From: Sequoia sempervirens
Taxonomy: Eukaryota; Streptophyta; Pinopsida; Cupressales; Cupressaceae
DNA: 64,000 nt
Assembly (NCBI GenBank): GCA_007258455.2
Contig: VDFB02047230.1
Span: forward strand, 156,585,118-156,649,117
Direction: 5' to 3'
Shown: positions 37,131-48,690 of the stretch, piece by piece
Layout: each line of letters begins with the position of its first letter
How positions within the stretch are numbered: the stretch's first letter is position 1
Notes under the pieces: model-generated
Database searches by the model: none
Told to the model about the DNA's origin: nothing
What the model saw: only the letters and a program-made list of their open reading frames with translations
Made by a program: the position numbers and the translations under genes

Positions 37131-38760
37131 GAATTGGCTAAAGTTGGGTTTCAGTGAAAATTCAGGTTTTGAGCTGAATCCGGGATTTTCCGGCTCTGGT
37201 GGATTTTCCCGGGCATTGGTTCACTGTCCGTTTCCTACAGAATTTTCCGAATCCAGGTTTCTGCTTGACTCCGGGATTTTCCGGTTCTGGCGGATTTTCC
37301 CGGACTGCGCCAAAATCCTGAACTTTGTTAAAATCCCAGTTTCTGCCATATCCGCGAAATCCGTGTTCACCTGGATTTTCCGCGTATCTTGGGTTTTTCC
37401 GAAATTCCGTCTTGGGCTCAGGTTTCCAGATTTTTCAGACACGTCTTGTCGCTCATTAATGCTCGAGGTACCTTTGCTCAGATGCGTATATGGGTGGATT
37501 TAAAGTCTTTTAAGCATCATTTTGACTTCATTATTCACTTGTCTTCTGCCTTGGCGTCTGAGTGCATTCTTCACTCGAGCTTTGAGGATTGATCTTGAAT
37601 CTCTTGTGTGAGGTGTTTGGAGCGCTGATTAAGGTTTTCATTGCTAGGCCATACTCGGTTTGCGGTTGCTTCCTCGGGTTCGAGTTCGTCTGGGTTAATC
37701 CATGGTAAGTTGTCGATGGCCTCTCTTTTTGTTTATGCGATGGTTGAGTTTGTCTAAGTTGAATGATGGTTATTCTGGGTCGGCCCATGCTTGGTCATGA
37801 TTTTGTTTTTATCGAATTGGGGTTTGACCCATCTTCTCGTGAAACCTCATCACCCGTGCCATGTGTGCTTGTATTTATTCATTAGATGATGGGTGCATCC
37901 GTTTGGATGGTGTTCTGGGTCAGATTTTTGTGCCCTCTAAGTGCGTAATTTGCCATATTGTGCAAGGTTAGGGTTTTTTCGGTGCTCAGCCTGGAATAAT
38001 GAATTCGTTATGATTTGTCAATCTTGCGCCTGTATTAAACTAGCCCCTGCCTTGTGAAGCTCAGGAGTGCTTTAGATTAATCCTTACAGGTAGTATTCCA
38101 AACCCCGAAATAACCCTAGTTTTCATGGTAGGAGGTTTATTCGTCAAAAATAGGGCATCGCTGTTTCGCCATAAGGATTAGTCATTTAGAGGTTTTGGAA
38201 ATTTGAATTCGTTTGTATTTAAAGTCTTGTCTATTTGCATCGATTTTCAAGACCATTAGAATCCAAGTGAAGAATATTGCATGATCGTTTGATTAATGGC
38301 TCGTGTGTTGTCATTCGTTGGGTTCCCGAGGTGTCTGCGGAATTTCTGCGCACCCGGATTTTCCTGGTTTCAGCCAATTCCGCGAGGTATAGTGATTTCC
38401 GGATTATTTGAACTGTCCGTGAAAATCTGTCCTGCCCGGACTTTTTCGGTTCTCTTGTCTAATTTCATTTCTTTCGATTATCCAAAGATAGGATTAATGG
38501 AGTAAATGCTAAGTGCTAATTTCTTGTTGCTAATGAATGAATTCCATGATAATCTCATGGTCTTTTGTCCATACTAATAATTTATTTGGAAAATGGTGTT
38601 TTGGCAGCAAGAATCCGTCTGGGTCGGATTTCTCCGAAATTCTACCCCGACTGAATTTTCCCGGTTTACCTTGTTTTCCCGGATTGCTTTATTTTTTTGG
38701 ATTTTCAAGCATTGATGATTTGTGATGAATCTCAATGGCTTTATATGATTTTATGCTAAC
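37131..38760 (+). promoter_or_regulatory. Leader and intron of copy A with clustered GGATTTTCC motifs
   Basis: At least ten copies of GGATTTTCC or close variants, often extended to CCGGGATTTTCCGG, lie at about 37,180-37,400 and 38,350-38,690, before the ATG and inside intron 1. Copy B has related words in its intron (GGGAAAATCCAG twice). They are CpG-rich in an AT-rich window. Open frames in this stretch come from these repeats and are not supported as genes. A role as protein-binding sites is inference. Confidence 0.45.
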
Positions 38761-41700
38761 CTTTGGATTGGAATATGTATGATAATTGGATACTTATGAT
38801 GTCCTTTTTGTCAATGCAGGCTGAATCAAGCAAGTCTGCTACGGGAAAATCCAAAGGTGACACAGAGGGGTCCTCCATTTCAGAGGTAGAGAGGTTAAGG
38901 TTAGACACCAAGAGTCAGTTACCAGAAAGCAAGATATCTTCTGTGTGGTCCGAAGTGTCCGACACCAACGTTGGAGCCTGGAGATACGAGGAGTTTAAAG
39001 AGAGAACAGCTCAGAAGGATCTGTCTGTCCTAAGACAAGGAATGATGAAGTCCGGGCTTGTTCATGTGGCAGGGTTCCCTCCGGCAATCCAATGCTATGA
39101 GCTGATACTTGAGTGTGCCCGGTAGTATGACTTCGACAGGCAAAGGGTTGTCAGCACTGAAGGAAGAGTCTTGTCGAATTTTAGCCTTGTTTCCATTGCC
39201 CAGGCCTTTGACATGCCGGATTTACCTTCTGTGTGTGCTTTGAACATGGACTTGGCTAGGACATATTATGAGAATGAGCCAACCAAAGCTCAACATATGA
39301 TCAATTCTTGGTTGGAAAATCCAAAGTCACACTACTCTAAATTGCCCAAGCAATTGTACAGGATTAAATTCAGATCGGATATTTATGATGCTATCACATT
39401 TTTGAGCAGGGTGGCAGGTTTGAAGACCGCCAAGGTGTTAGAGAGTTGGATGGTCCATGTGATCAATAAGGTTGAACAAGGAACTAACTACCACTGGGCA
39501 GGACTTATTAGCACCATAATTGATAAACAGCTGAGGGACGTCCTAGAGACCAAGAGGTTCACCATGTCCTCTTATGTGATGTGTGTGTTGGCTAGATTCT
39601 ACCCATGCAGGGGTTTGAATCCACGGGGGACATTTGGGAAGGACATAGTCTATGAGATGTACCCGGAGTTACACTTAGGACATCAGAACTATAGAAGAGC
39701 CAATGATGCATTCACAATTCATATCACCAGGATGCTTCAAAATGCCGAGCATGTGAGACTGTCAGATGGAGCGAAGGAGCTAATAAAGAGATACGGAGCC
39801 TGGTTCATTCAATTTCCCACCTTCTCCTACATTAGAATTGATGGATGTCCTGCTGCTCCATACAGGTTACCTCGGTATCCTATTGATCATATTATGTTAT
39901 TGGAAATTGTTAGACAGATATGTGAATTTGACGGGGTTGTAAAAAAGGAAAAGCATAAAACAGGTTTTGGTGGGGATTTCCCTCTTGGAATTGGCATGGC
40001 GGAGGTGTGTCCTTCTATTCAATCGGCACATACAGCAAAGGATGAATTGGCAGCTCATGGTTTCTCCTTCCATTCCAAAAGGACAAAATTTGATATCACT
40101 GGGGAAGCTCAGAAGAAGGCCACCAGGGAGTACCGTCATAAGGATGACCTAGAGGACTATTGGGCCAACATCAAGATGATCTTGAGGCAAGGAAGAAAAG
40201 GTACTCTAGACTTCCTGTTGATGTGATCAGGCAATACAATGTTAAGTTAATCCCTGACCAGCTAGAAGATGATGGAAACCTGGTGCAAGATCATGCCTAT
40301 GAATCTGTTAAGGACAGGTCGATCGGGGAAATAAACTGGAATGACGATGAGGTCACAGAGTTGGAGGACCTAATGGCCCCTGTTATGAAATTTACTACTT
40401 CATGGCTAAAACACAAGGTTTGGGAGCTGGAGAGTGAGAAGATACCCTGTACCTTTAATTTGATGGGAAACCTTAATCCTATGTCTACTTCAGAAGAATC
40501 TGGGGAAGACGACCCCAAAGGGAAGACTAAAAAGAGCTCACCCTTCAAAATAAAAATCAGAGGCCCTAAAGGAAGTGAGCCCGAACCAAAAAGAAAGCCA
40601 AAAGGAAAGAAAAGAAGTAGAGCTTTGAAAATAGGCAGGTCCTCTGATGAGGAAGAGTTTGAAAAAGTAGAAGAAGAGGCTTCTCCTCCACCACCAAAGA
40701 AGACAAGAACCACTAGGGTTTCAAAGAAGAAGGGTCAAGACACCTCAAAAAATGAGACTCTGATTGTTGATGTAGAGAGTTCAAGAGAGAAGACTAAAGT
40801 TTATATGAGGAGATCAAGGACTCCTTCTCCTAAGGAGGTTTTGTAAAAGATGGACCCTTCTCCAAAGATACCAGCTGTGGAGCCATCTAAGGCTGCTTCT
40901 CCACCACCAAGCGTGCCTAAACAAGAGACTCTTGAGGAACATGAGACTAGTGGGGAGGCAGAACCTTTCAAGGAAGGAGAGATTTTTGGTGAGGCCGCTG
41001 AGCTTGAGGTTGAGGAGGTAGAAAGACACCCTTCTCCATTAGTTCAATATGAGGATTCTCCGGAGAATGGCAGAGGTAACGAATCACCAGTAAAGGAGAA
41101 TATCCCTGTCAGGACCCCATTGCCAGTGCAGGAGGAGGAGATTGAAGTAGGAGATCAAGCTGAGCAGTTCCCTGAAAAGGAAGAGGATAAAACAATAGAA
41201 CAGCATGAAGAGGAAAAAACCAATGAAATCCGGGTAGAACCTGTTGTCCCGGATTGGCTTGAAAAGGAGATCACAAGGAAGAAACAAGTTGTTGTTGAAG
41301 ACACTCCTTTGGATTGGGATGAGATGTTGTCTAAGATTGGTAAAGGTAAGAGGAAGAAGGAAGCTAAAGTGGTTTCAAGAATAGAAAGGGATGAGATAAA
41401 TAACAAAGTTATCCACATTGCCACCCCTGCTACGAACAAGACTAGAGAAGATGTCACTGGTAAAGATTACAATGTACAGACGTTTAACCTTGGACCAGCA
41501 TCTATGGAACAAGATATAGAGGAGTATGAAGGGTCCAGTGCTGTGATAATTGGCAGATTGAGGAAGGAGACTCAGACAAAGCATGAGTTGAGAAAAGAAA
41601 ATGAGAGACTTCAGAAATGCTTGGAGGATGTAATGAAACCTCTGTAATCTCTTCATCCATCTTCCTCTGCTACTCCTGGTTTCCTACCCAAGGAAACCAT

Positions 41701-42415
41701 TTTCGAGATTGAGAAGATGAATGCCTCCGCTCAAACTACAACAAATTGGTTAAAGGATGTGCAAATGAAAGGAGATAATGCAATCAAGGATATCCTTTCT
41801 GTTGGGAAAGGTGCAGTCAGAGCTAAGGACTTATTGGAGCATGTGCTATCCCAGGATAAAGAAGATATTGATCTTCTGTTGCAGAAATCCAAGGTGATTA
41901 TGGAATATGGCAAAGATCAGCTGGCTACAGATGGGATTCTTCCTTCCTTTAGACTCAGTGAACCTTGGGAATGGTTTGAGGCTTTGCAGATTCAGAAAAA
42001 GGCCATGAGGAAGATTCAGAAGTGAAAGAAGTTGATAGATGGTGACTTGACTGGAGTGTATGAGGGATGTATTGCATTTTTTGAGGTTATGACTGGCAGG
42101 AGGAAGATTGCTCCTAAGTACCTGAGCCTGGAATGACTAAGGGAATGGTGGAATGAGGTCTATGCCTCGGATTCTGAGAATGTCATAACAGGGCACCAGT
42201 TGGATGATGCAGCAACTTATTTGGCGGTGATGGATAAGTATCAATATCACAGGGATGATTGGAATAAGACTGTTAAGCAGTCAAAGGAGGAGATTGGTTC
42301 CATTGAATGCAGGCTTAAGATCTTGCCCTTGCCACCTGTCACCAAGCTGGATAAAGTGTTTTTGGGGGTTCAAGGATCATTGGCCCAGAGTAAGGATAAG
42401 GGAGGCGGTAGTTAA
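37702..42415 (+). pseudogene. Copy A: large unknown protein with intron after the ATG, decayed
   Basis: ATG (37,702-37,704) is followed at once by GTAAGT. The intron ends at TCAATGCAG, and exon 2 from 38,820 gives MAESSKSATGKSKGDTEGSS in phase. About 1,200 codons follow to TAA. Residues 60-470 are globular, with a GRVLSNFSLVSIAQAFDMP motif. Residues 560-845 are Lys/Glu/Pro-rich (KRKPKGKKRSRALK, SPPPPKKTRTTR). Residues 900-945 are coiled coil and a helical domain ends the protein. Breaks: TAG 39,123, a 1-base loss near 40,176, TAA 40,844, TAA 41,645, TGA near 42,023 and 42,134. Copy B lacks most of these, so they are copy-specific. No catalytic motif is recognised. The N-terminus may bind other proteins; that is a guess. 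Confidence 0.7.
37705..38819 (+). other. Intron 1 of copy A
   Basis: The donor GTAAGT directly abuts the ATG and the acceptor TGCAG abuts GCTGAATCAAGC. Copy B has the same acceptor at 62,949-62,950 and homologous intron sequence to the window edge (GGGTCGGCC...TTTATCGAAT). The conservation of the site in two copies supports real splicing. Confidence 0.7.
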
Positions 42416-42734
42416 TGCAATTTTGAGATTTGTGCTTCCCTATTATTATAGGGCATGTATTGATCCAGGCTACATTGGGGAATGTGTCTAGGCCGACCCT
42501 GATGATGTATCGGCATTTAATGTGTGCCCCATTTTGAAATTCCTAGGGCCGACTTGTTTTGGGGCTATTTTATTTTGTAAATGTTTGGTTGGGCCGACAT
42601 GTCTTGAGAATTTGCTATAAAGGGCATTCTTGCCTCATTGTAAAAGAGTTAGAAAGAAAGATAACAGAGACAAGTTAGATCAGGAAGAGCTAGAGCATTT
42701 TGTAGTAGAAGTAGTAGTCGATTTCTTGAAGCAA
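42416..42734 (+). repeat. 3' flank of copy A with a TATA-like box
   Basis: It matches the reverse complement of about 59,030-59,349 after copy B. CTATAAAG at 42,615-42,622 corresponds to TATAAA after copy B. A TATA box behind the coding region would make sense if this were the start of a 3' LTR. However, I do not find the same sequence upstream of copy A, so an LTR is not shown. Confidence 0.55.
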
Positions 42735-42834
42735 NNNNNNNNNNNNNNNNNNNNNNNNNNNNNNNNNNNNNNNNNNNNNNNNNNNNNNNNNNNNNNNNNN
42801 NNNNNNNNNNNNNNNNNNNNNNNNNNNNNNNNNN
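42735..42834. other. Assembly gap of 100 N
   Basis: This is a run of exactly 100 undetermined bases, the usual placeholder for a gap of unknown size. Left of it is the 3' flank of copy A; right of it is the middle of a different element. The missing piece must include the end of A and the 5' part of element D. Confidence 0.98.
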
Positions 42835-43415
42835 GTCTCCTAAAATCAAACAACTTTATAAATTTAAAGAGAAAGTGGTTGAAAAACCTCTCATGGTTCC
42901 TTACATTCCTCCCATACGGAAAGAAAAGAAACATATGCTTGATAAACCTGATCATACACAATCACAACTCAAAAATCAAACAAAAAGAAACCAAAATGCT
43001 AGAGAGCGTAGGCATAGACGTTATTCTATTGCTTGTCAATTGCAAGAAAAAGATGAATCAACAACTAAATATCAAACAACAACTCAAGCAATGTATGATG
43101 ATTCTCCACCTTCGTCGCAACAAGAAAATCCTATACCTCAACCACAACAAGGACAAGCACCTTCTATGAATATTATCATTAGACTGTCTTTCTGATTAAC
43201 TTGAATGATGATGGTGAGACTACTAAGATTGAAAAGGAAGTGCATAATGAGCTGAATTTATTATTTTCCTCTTCCATGATCTTAAATAATAACAACCATG
43301 ATGATCCTCCTAAAAGAAGTGACCCACCACATGCTGAACTTGGTGATGTTCCTAGTATAACACTTGTCGTTGTCCCATTGGCTAGTTATCCACCTTTTGC
43401 ATATGATGAATAATC
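42835..43415 (+). pseudogene. Element D, post-protease coding region (5' part lost in the gap)
   Basis: Two overlapping frames together match the region after the protease in element C (about 55,080-55,660). Shared signatures are the FKEKVVEKP/AKEKVVEQP start, the Arg-rich block before IAC/IAR, and the end TTKIEKEVHNELNLLFSSS ... VVPLASYPPFAYDE. Frame changes and stops break it. The role is unknown; this tail precedes RT in some larger plant Gypsy elements, but here noncoding DNA follows. Confidence 0.6.
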
Positions 43416-44921
43416 TATTGGGATGTGGAAAATCTACTATAGGTTGAATCGCATGTGCCATACTAGTCTTTTATTTTTCTTCTTTTCATGTTCTTTGTGT
43501 GTGATTGCATGTGCGTAATGTGATCCCATTTTGTTTGGCATGTCTTTATGTTCATTCCTCTATTTGTACCTACATTCTTCTATATTTCGTAAACCTTTAT
43601 ATTTTATTTTTTCTCATGTTTTCCTTTTGGGGATGGCACAAGGCATCGAGACATTTAGGTCTCTTCCATGTTGACACAAAATCCTTTCTTTGTTTTCACT
43701 CTCTATGTGTCATTCTTCCAGTTCTACAAGTATTTGGGGAATGATGATGTTTTTGATCTCTATAATACCATTGTATCAAATGCATACATTGCCCCCGAAT
43801 TTGTGGATCCCTTATGTGTTTGGGATTTCATTTGGGAGAAACCCCTTTTCATGATGCAACTTCATTTGGAAACTTATGCTTGACATAGGGCTTTCCAAAT
43901 AAGCTCTCATGTCTTCTTTATTGTTTAGCATTTATTATTTTCTACTTTAAAGTAATTTCTCACAACATGGTGTTTAGCAATTTCATTAAAGTGGGGGCAT
44001 ACATTGGTATTAATATTTTGAAATTTTTCATGTTTCATATTGTGGTCTTCTTACTTCACGTTATGCACATCTTCTTCTTGGTGACATTGGGTTTGATGTC
44101 CTTCAAGATGGTGATCTTTCTGAGCATATAGAATTCCTCGTAGTGGTATTGCTACAAAGTGCATTCCCTAAGTTTCAAATATTTTGTCCTTGACTAGTCC
44201 TCTGTTGGAGATATTAGGCACAATTTTCCCTAAGGTGAGACCTTTCATGAACTAAGAAAAACCCCTTTGAATATACTATTGCATGTATCAAGGCCACCAA
44301 GCATAACACAACTTGCTTTCTAGTGGAGCCTTTACCCTTTTTCAAGGCCACCAAGCATAACACAACTTGCTTTCCAGTGGAGTCTTTTTCATGAGTGCCT
44401 AGCATAATGCATCTTGCTAGCCTTGTGACCATATTTTTGATGTGTTATCAAAGTTATCGGGAGGTATAATTTTGGTATGGTTAGCTAGCCACTTCTTGGG
44501 GCTCACATAGTGGACATCAAATTTCACTAGCCCTTGTGAGAGCATTTGGTTTGCATAGTGGACAACGGGTTTCACTTGTAAAAAAAAATTGGACAAAAAG
44601 CTAAGGCTTGACCCACATCAAGTTGGACAAACATTTGAGGCTTGATCCACCCCTCTTTCTTATTTTCTTTCTTTCCTCAAGTCTTTGGAATTGTATGATT
44701 GAGTATCTTGTCATTGTTGTTGCATATTTAAGAAAGGTATGTGTCTCTTTGTACCTTTGTGGTTCACCATGAGATCTTAGATTTTGGGGGCTTGATCATC
44801 CTCCTTTACCTTTTTTGTCTTATCTTTCCAACAATTGTACAATTAGACCTCTCTCGATTGTCTACTTTAGTGTGATTTTGACGTAAGGTCATCCTCTCAC
44901 TAAAGTGGGGGCTAAATCTAG
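43416..44921 (+). other. Element D, 3' noncoding region and polypurine tract
   Basis: It is collinear with 55,661-57,918 of element C, sharing GGGGATGGCACAAGGCATCG and ACATTTAGGTCTCTTCCATG. No RT, RNase H or integrase is present. CAAGGCCACCAAGCATAACA-type units lie at 44,289-44,330 and 44,343-44,384, with a third, shorter one ending near 44,422. TAAAGTGGGGGCTAAATCTAG directly before the LTR holds the polypurine tract. Confidence 0.65.
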
Positions 44922-45785
44922 TGTAGAAAAATGTACTCCTTTACATTTTCACACTTTTTTTGGATCCCCTCAAATAAATTGGACTTAATTATTCCTTAAT
45001 AATTTTTAGAGGAAACCTAACAACAATTAATACCAACACATAAGTAATTACCTTGAGCAATGTGTGTTCTAGGAATAGGGACCTGGGACTCATTCGCCCA
45101 TGGGAAAATGGGTCCTCCCTAGGCCTTTGGAACCAAATTTAAAATATGTTTTTGGTGGTATTTTATTTCCCCGAATTCAAATTTCAATGTCGGCTTGTAA
45201 TGTTTGATTTTTGAGAAATTAAGGATAGATACCTATAAATACAAGGTTATTTTAACAAATCAACATTATATTTTTGAGAGATCAATCCTAAGAGAAAATA
45301 TTATTGTCAAGAGAATTCAAGAGTAGATTTATCAAGCATATATATCAGCAATCAAGATCTCAAGCATCATGTCAACATTATCAAGCATCATGCACATTTT
45401 TGGAGCTAACAATGTCATGTAGGTTTCAAGATCCAAGTCAAGCATTCAAGAATTCATTCAAGTCATCAAATCAACATCCAATTCAATCCATTTCATGCAA
45501 ATTTTAGTCATTCAAGCATCTCCATTCAAGGATTTGGTGAGTTGCAACATAGCATTTGTTCATTCATCATTCTTTTCATGTTTCATTGTTTCATTATCGA
45601 ATTTATTTTCAGCTTTTCAACAGTGGGATTTGGGGGAATTAGGAGTGCAAACATAGGAGAAAAGGACCCAAAAAGTGATTTAAAAAAGCCCTATAAAGAC
45701 CCATTCACTTGAGTCCTTGAAAACCCTCTGAAGTAGGTTTTTTTATGATAGTTGCATAATATTCAGACCTTTCCAGATCTTCCAA
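44922..45785 (+). repeat. 3' LTR of element D, truncated at its right end
   Basis: It begins TGTAGAAAAATGTACTCC right after the polypurine tract and contains CTATAAATACAAGG (TATA-like, from 45,233), also present in the LTRs at 48.7 and 51.8 kb. The right end was not found; the sequence changes to Copia-related DNA after about 45,785. A frame at 45,304-45,507 inside it is not conserved. Confidence 0.65.
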
Positions 45786-46019
45786 AACTTTTTTGTTTAT
45801 GTCTATGTTATGCTTTAAATTGAAGATCCAGGTGTTAGCTTGCATAATTGTGGTGATTTACTATGTTTTTCTCCCAAAAGTGTTGTTTAGGCTAATACCC
45901 CCATCCTCAGTCATAAGGAAATCAATATATTCCATCATTGAGTTGACTCACCTCAGGGTTGTAAGTCAATTCTTTGTATCGATCTCATTTCCTAATGAAA
46001 ATAGGAAGATAGGTCCATC

Positions 46020-48690
46020 ATATCATCCCAACACACATACCATATTTGGTACCACACCTATGTTTCTATGTTTCAATGCTTCAAGATGTCCAAATAGAGT
46101 TTTGAATAATAAAAATAAGGAGAACAAATGTAAGATGATTAAGAAAAGCTATTATGTTAGAGAAGACACAAGTATTTCTGATGATGAATTTGATTATGGA
46201 GATGATGATGATGGTCAATTCCTACTCATGGATTTAAAAGATGAAACTATTTCTACTAACTTTGAGAGATGTGTGAAGGAAATTCATGTAGAGACAATGG
46301 ATAAGACTGAAAGTACTTTGGTATCTTCCTTTCATGCTAGTTACGAGAATAACTACTAGATCATTGAAAGTGGATTCTCTAATGATATGACCTATGACAA
46401 GAGTATTTTTTTAAAACTTGAAAGGTATAATGGAGGATGTGTTAGATTTGGTGATGATACATACACTAAGATATTTGGGAAAGGTTCTATCAATTTTGAA
46501 GGCAAGCATAATACTGATGATGTCTACTATGTTAAGGGTTTAAGGCATAACCTATTGAGTGTTGGATAAATGTGTAGCAAAGGATATAATCTTCTGTTTC
46601 AGGATGAGGGATGTGAGATTAGAAAAGGATTCAAAACTGTGGTTGTTGTTGAAGGAAGAACATATGAAAATTTTTATCAACTCAAGGGTACTGATGGTCA
46701 TTGCTTTATGACTCGGATTAATTAAAGATGGTTATGGCACAAGAGGATTTGTCACATTAATTTTGATAACTTAGTAAGAATTAGTTCATTTCAAGTTGTG
46801 AGAGATTTTCCAAAGATCAAAAAGCCTATCAATGTTGTCTGTAAAGAATGTCAAATTGGAATGAAAAAAAGAAGTTTCAAAGTCAAAGAACAATCTACTA
46901 TTAGACTATTGGAATCAGTGCATATAGATCTTTATGGTCCTACAAGAGTAAGAAGTCTTGAAGGTGATAGGTATTTCATGTTATTAATTGATGGTTACTC
47001 TAGAATGACATGGGTTACTTTTCTTAACGAAAAAATTAAAGCTCTAGATAAGTTCAAAGCATTCAAAGTTATGGTTGAGAATGAAATGGATATGAAAATC
47101 AAATGTTTGAGGTCTAATAGAAGTGGAGAGTTCACCTCCAATGAGTTTAATATGTTTTGTGAGAATCATGGCATAAAGAGGCATTTGTCTACCCCTAAGA
47201 CTCCTTAGCAAAAAGGAGTGGTTGAAAGAAAGAATAGGACTATGCAAGAAGCTACAAGAACAATGATCAAAGAAGAAAATGTATCGAAAGTCTACTGGAG
47301 AGGAGCAATTCATACTGCTATTTATATACTTAACAAAGTTCAAGCAAGAGAAAACTCCCTATGAGCTATGGTATGGAAGGATTCATATTTTCAAATACTT
47401 CAAAGTGTTTGGAAGCAAATTTTATATCAGAAGAGACGAAGATAACTTAGGAAAGTTTGATGCAAGGTCTGATGAAGGTATCTTCCTTGGATATTTTATT
47501 AGAATCAAATCTTATCAATGTAATAACAAGATATTGAGAAAGAATGTTGAGAGTCCAAGTGTCAAGGTTGATGAAGATTTGCAGAAGAATTCAGTGGTGA
47601 AAGATGGATATGAATCGGATGAGTCTTCTTACAGAGAAGAAGAAAAAGAAAAATAAAAGGTACGGATTGAAGAGGAAGAAGCTCTGGAAAAGACTTCTAA
47701 AACTCCTAAGTATGAGTAGAAGAATCATTCCAAAGAACAGATCATTGGAGATAAGAGAAAAGGTGTACTAACAAGAAGGAAAGCTAATAAAGAATAGGTA
47801 AATCTATGTTTACTTTCTAAAGTTGAACCTAAAATAGTGATTGAGGTATGCAAATATGAATATTGGATCAAGGCTATGAAAGAAGATTTGTTGTAGATTG
47901 AGAAGAATCAAACTTGGAAACTTGTCCCAAGACTAGAACAAATAAAAATATAATTGGGACTAAATGGGTATTTACAAACAAACTAAATGAGAATGGAGAA
48001 GTGGTAAGGAACAAGGAAAGGCTTGTGTGTAAAGGGTACTCACAACTTGAAGGAATAGATTTTGAGGAGACATTTGCTATGATAGAAAGAATGGAAGCTG
48101 TCAGGATGTTTTTGGCTTTTTCAACACATGAGGATTTCAAAATTTATCAACTGGATGTAAATTATACTTTCTTGAATGGAGAATTGGAAGAAGAGGTATA
48201 CATAGAACAACTAGAATGATTTCAGTTATCATACAAACCAGATATGGTTTGCAAATTGAAGAAAGCTTTGTCTGGATTGAAGCAAGCTACTAGAGCTTGG
48301 TATGCAAGGTTGGATAGGTATTTGATAAAACAAGGATTCAATAAAGGTATTGCACATAGAAATCTTTACTTTAAAGTTGAAAAAGATCAAATCTTGATTG
48401 TGGTTGTATATATTGATGACATAATCTTTGGAGGAAATGAAGCTATGTGTAAGAAGTTAGTAGAAGATATGTAGAAAGAGTTTGAAATATCTATGTTTGG
48501 GGAGATAAATTTCTTCCTTGGGCTATAAATAAATCAAACAGATAAAGGTATTTTCATTTTGCAATCAAAGTTTATCAAGGAAATGTTGAAGAAGTTTGGA
48601 ATAGAAGATTCTAAACTGCTATGTACCCCAATGGTTATTGGTTGCAAGCTAAGAAAGAATGATGAATCTCCTAAGACTGATTAGAGCAAA
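46020..48690 (+). pseudogene. pol: Ty1/Copia gag-pol remnant, cut by element C
   Basis: Domains run protease-like (RFGDDTYTKIFGKGSINF, GLRHNLLSVG), a CHINFDNL/CKECQ zinc region, integrase (HIDLYGP, GVVERKNRT), then RT (GTKWVFTNKLNENGEV, YQLDVNYTFLNGELEEEVYI, YIDDIIFGG). Integrase before RT defines Copia. The protease active Asp is Glu (ESG), an integrase site reads SNRSGE where DRGGE is usual, and about 12 stops plus a frame change near 47,940 are present. The sequence ends in RT at 48,690, where the LTR of element C begins; RNase H and the 3' LTR are missing from the window. No 5' LTR was identified. Confidence 0.88.

Noticed and set aside
37129..37592. Phe/Ser-rich frames upstream of copy A
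   Set aside because: Produced by repeated GGATTTTCC words in the leader; no independent support.
40297..40713. Ser/Phe-rich minus-strand frame opposite copy A
   Set aside because: Antisense of the Lys/Glu-rich region of the real frame; the same shadow appears opposite copy B at about 61.0-61.2 kb.
43505..43883. Hydrophobic frames after the coding tail of element D
   Set aside because: The collinear region of element C does not keep the frame, so this is noncoding 3' sequence.
45793..46020. Start of the Copia gag within a 188-codon frame
   Set aside because: Only the later part of that frame, from about 46,020, resembles Copia polyprotein; the first part has no motif and may be LTR or leader.
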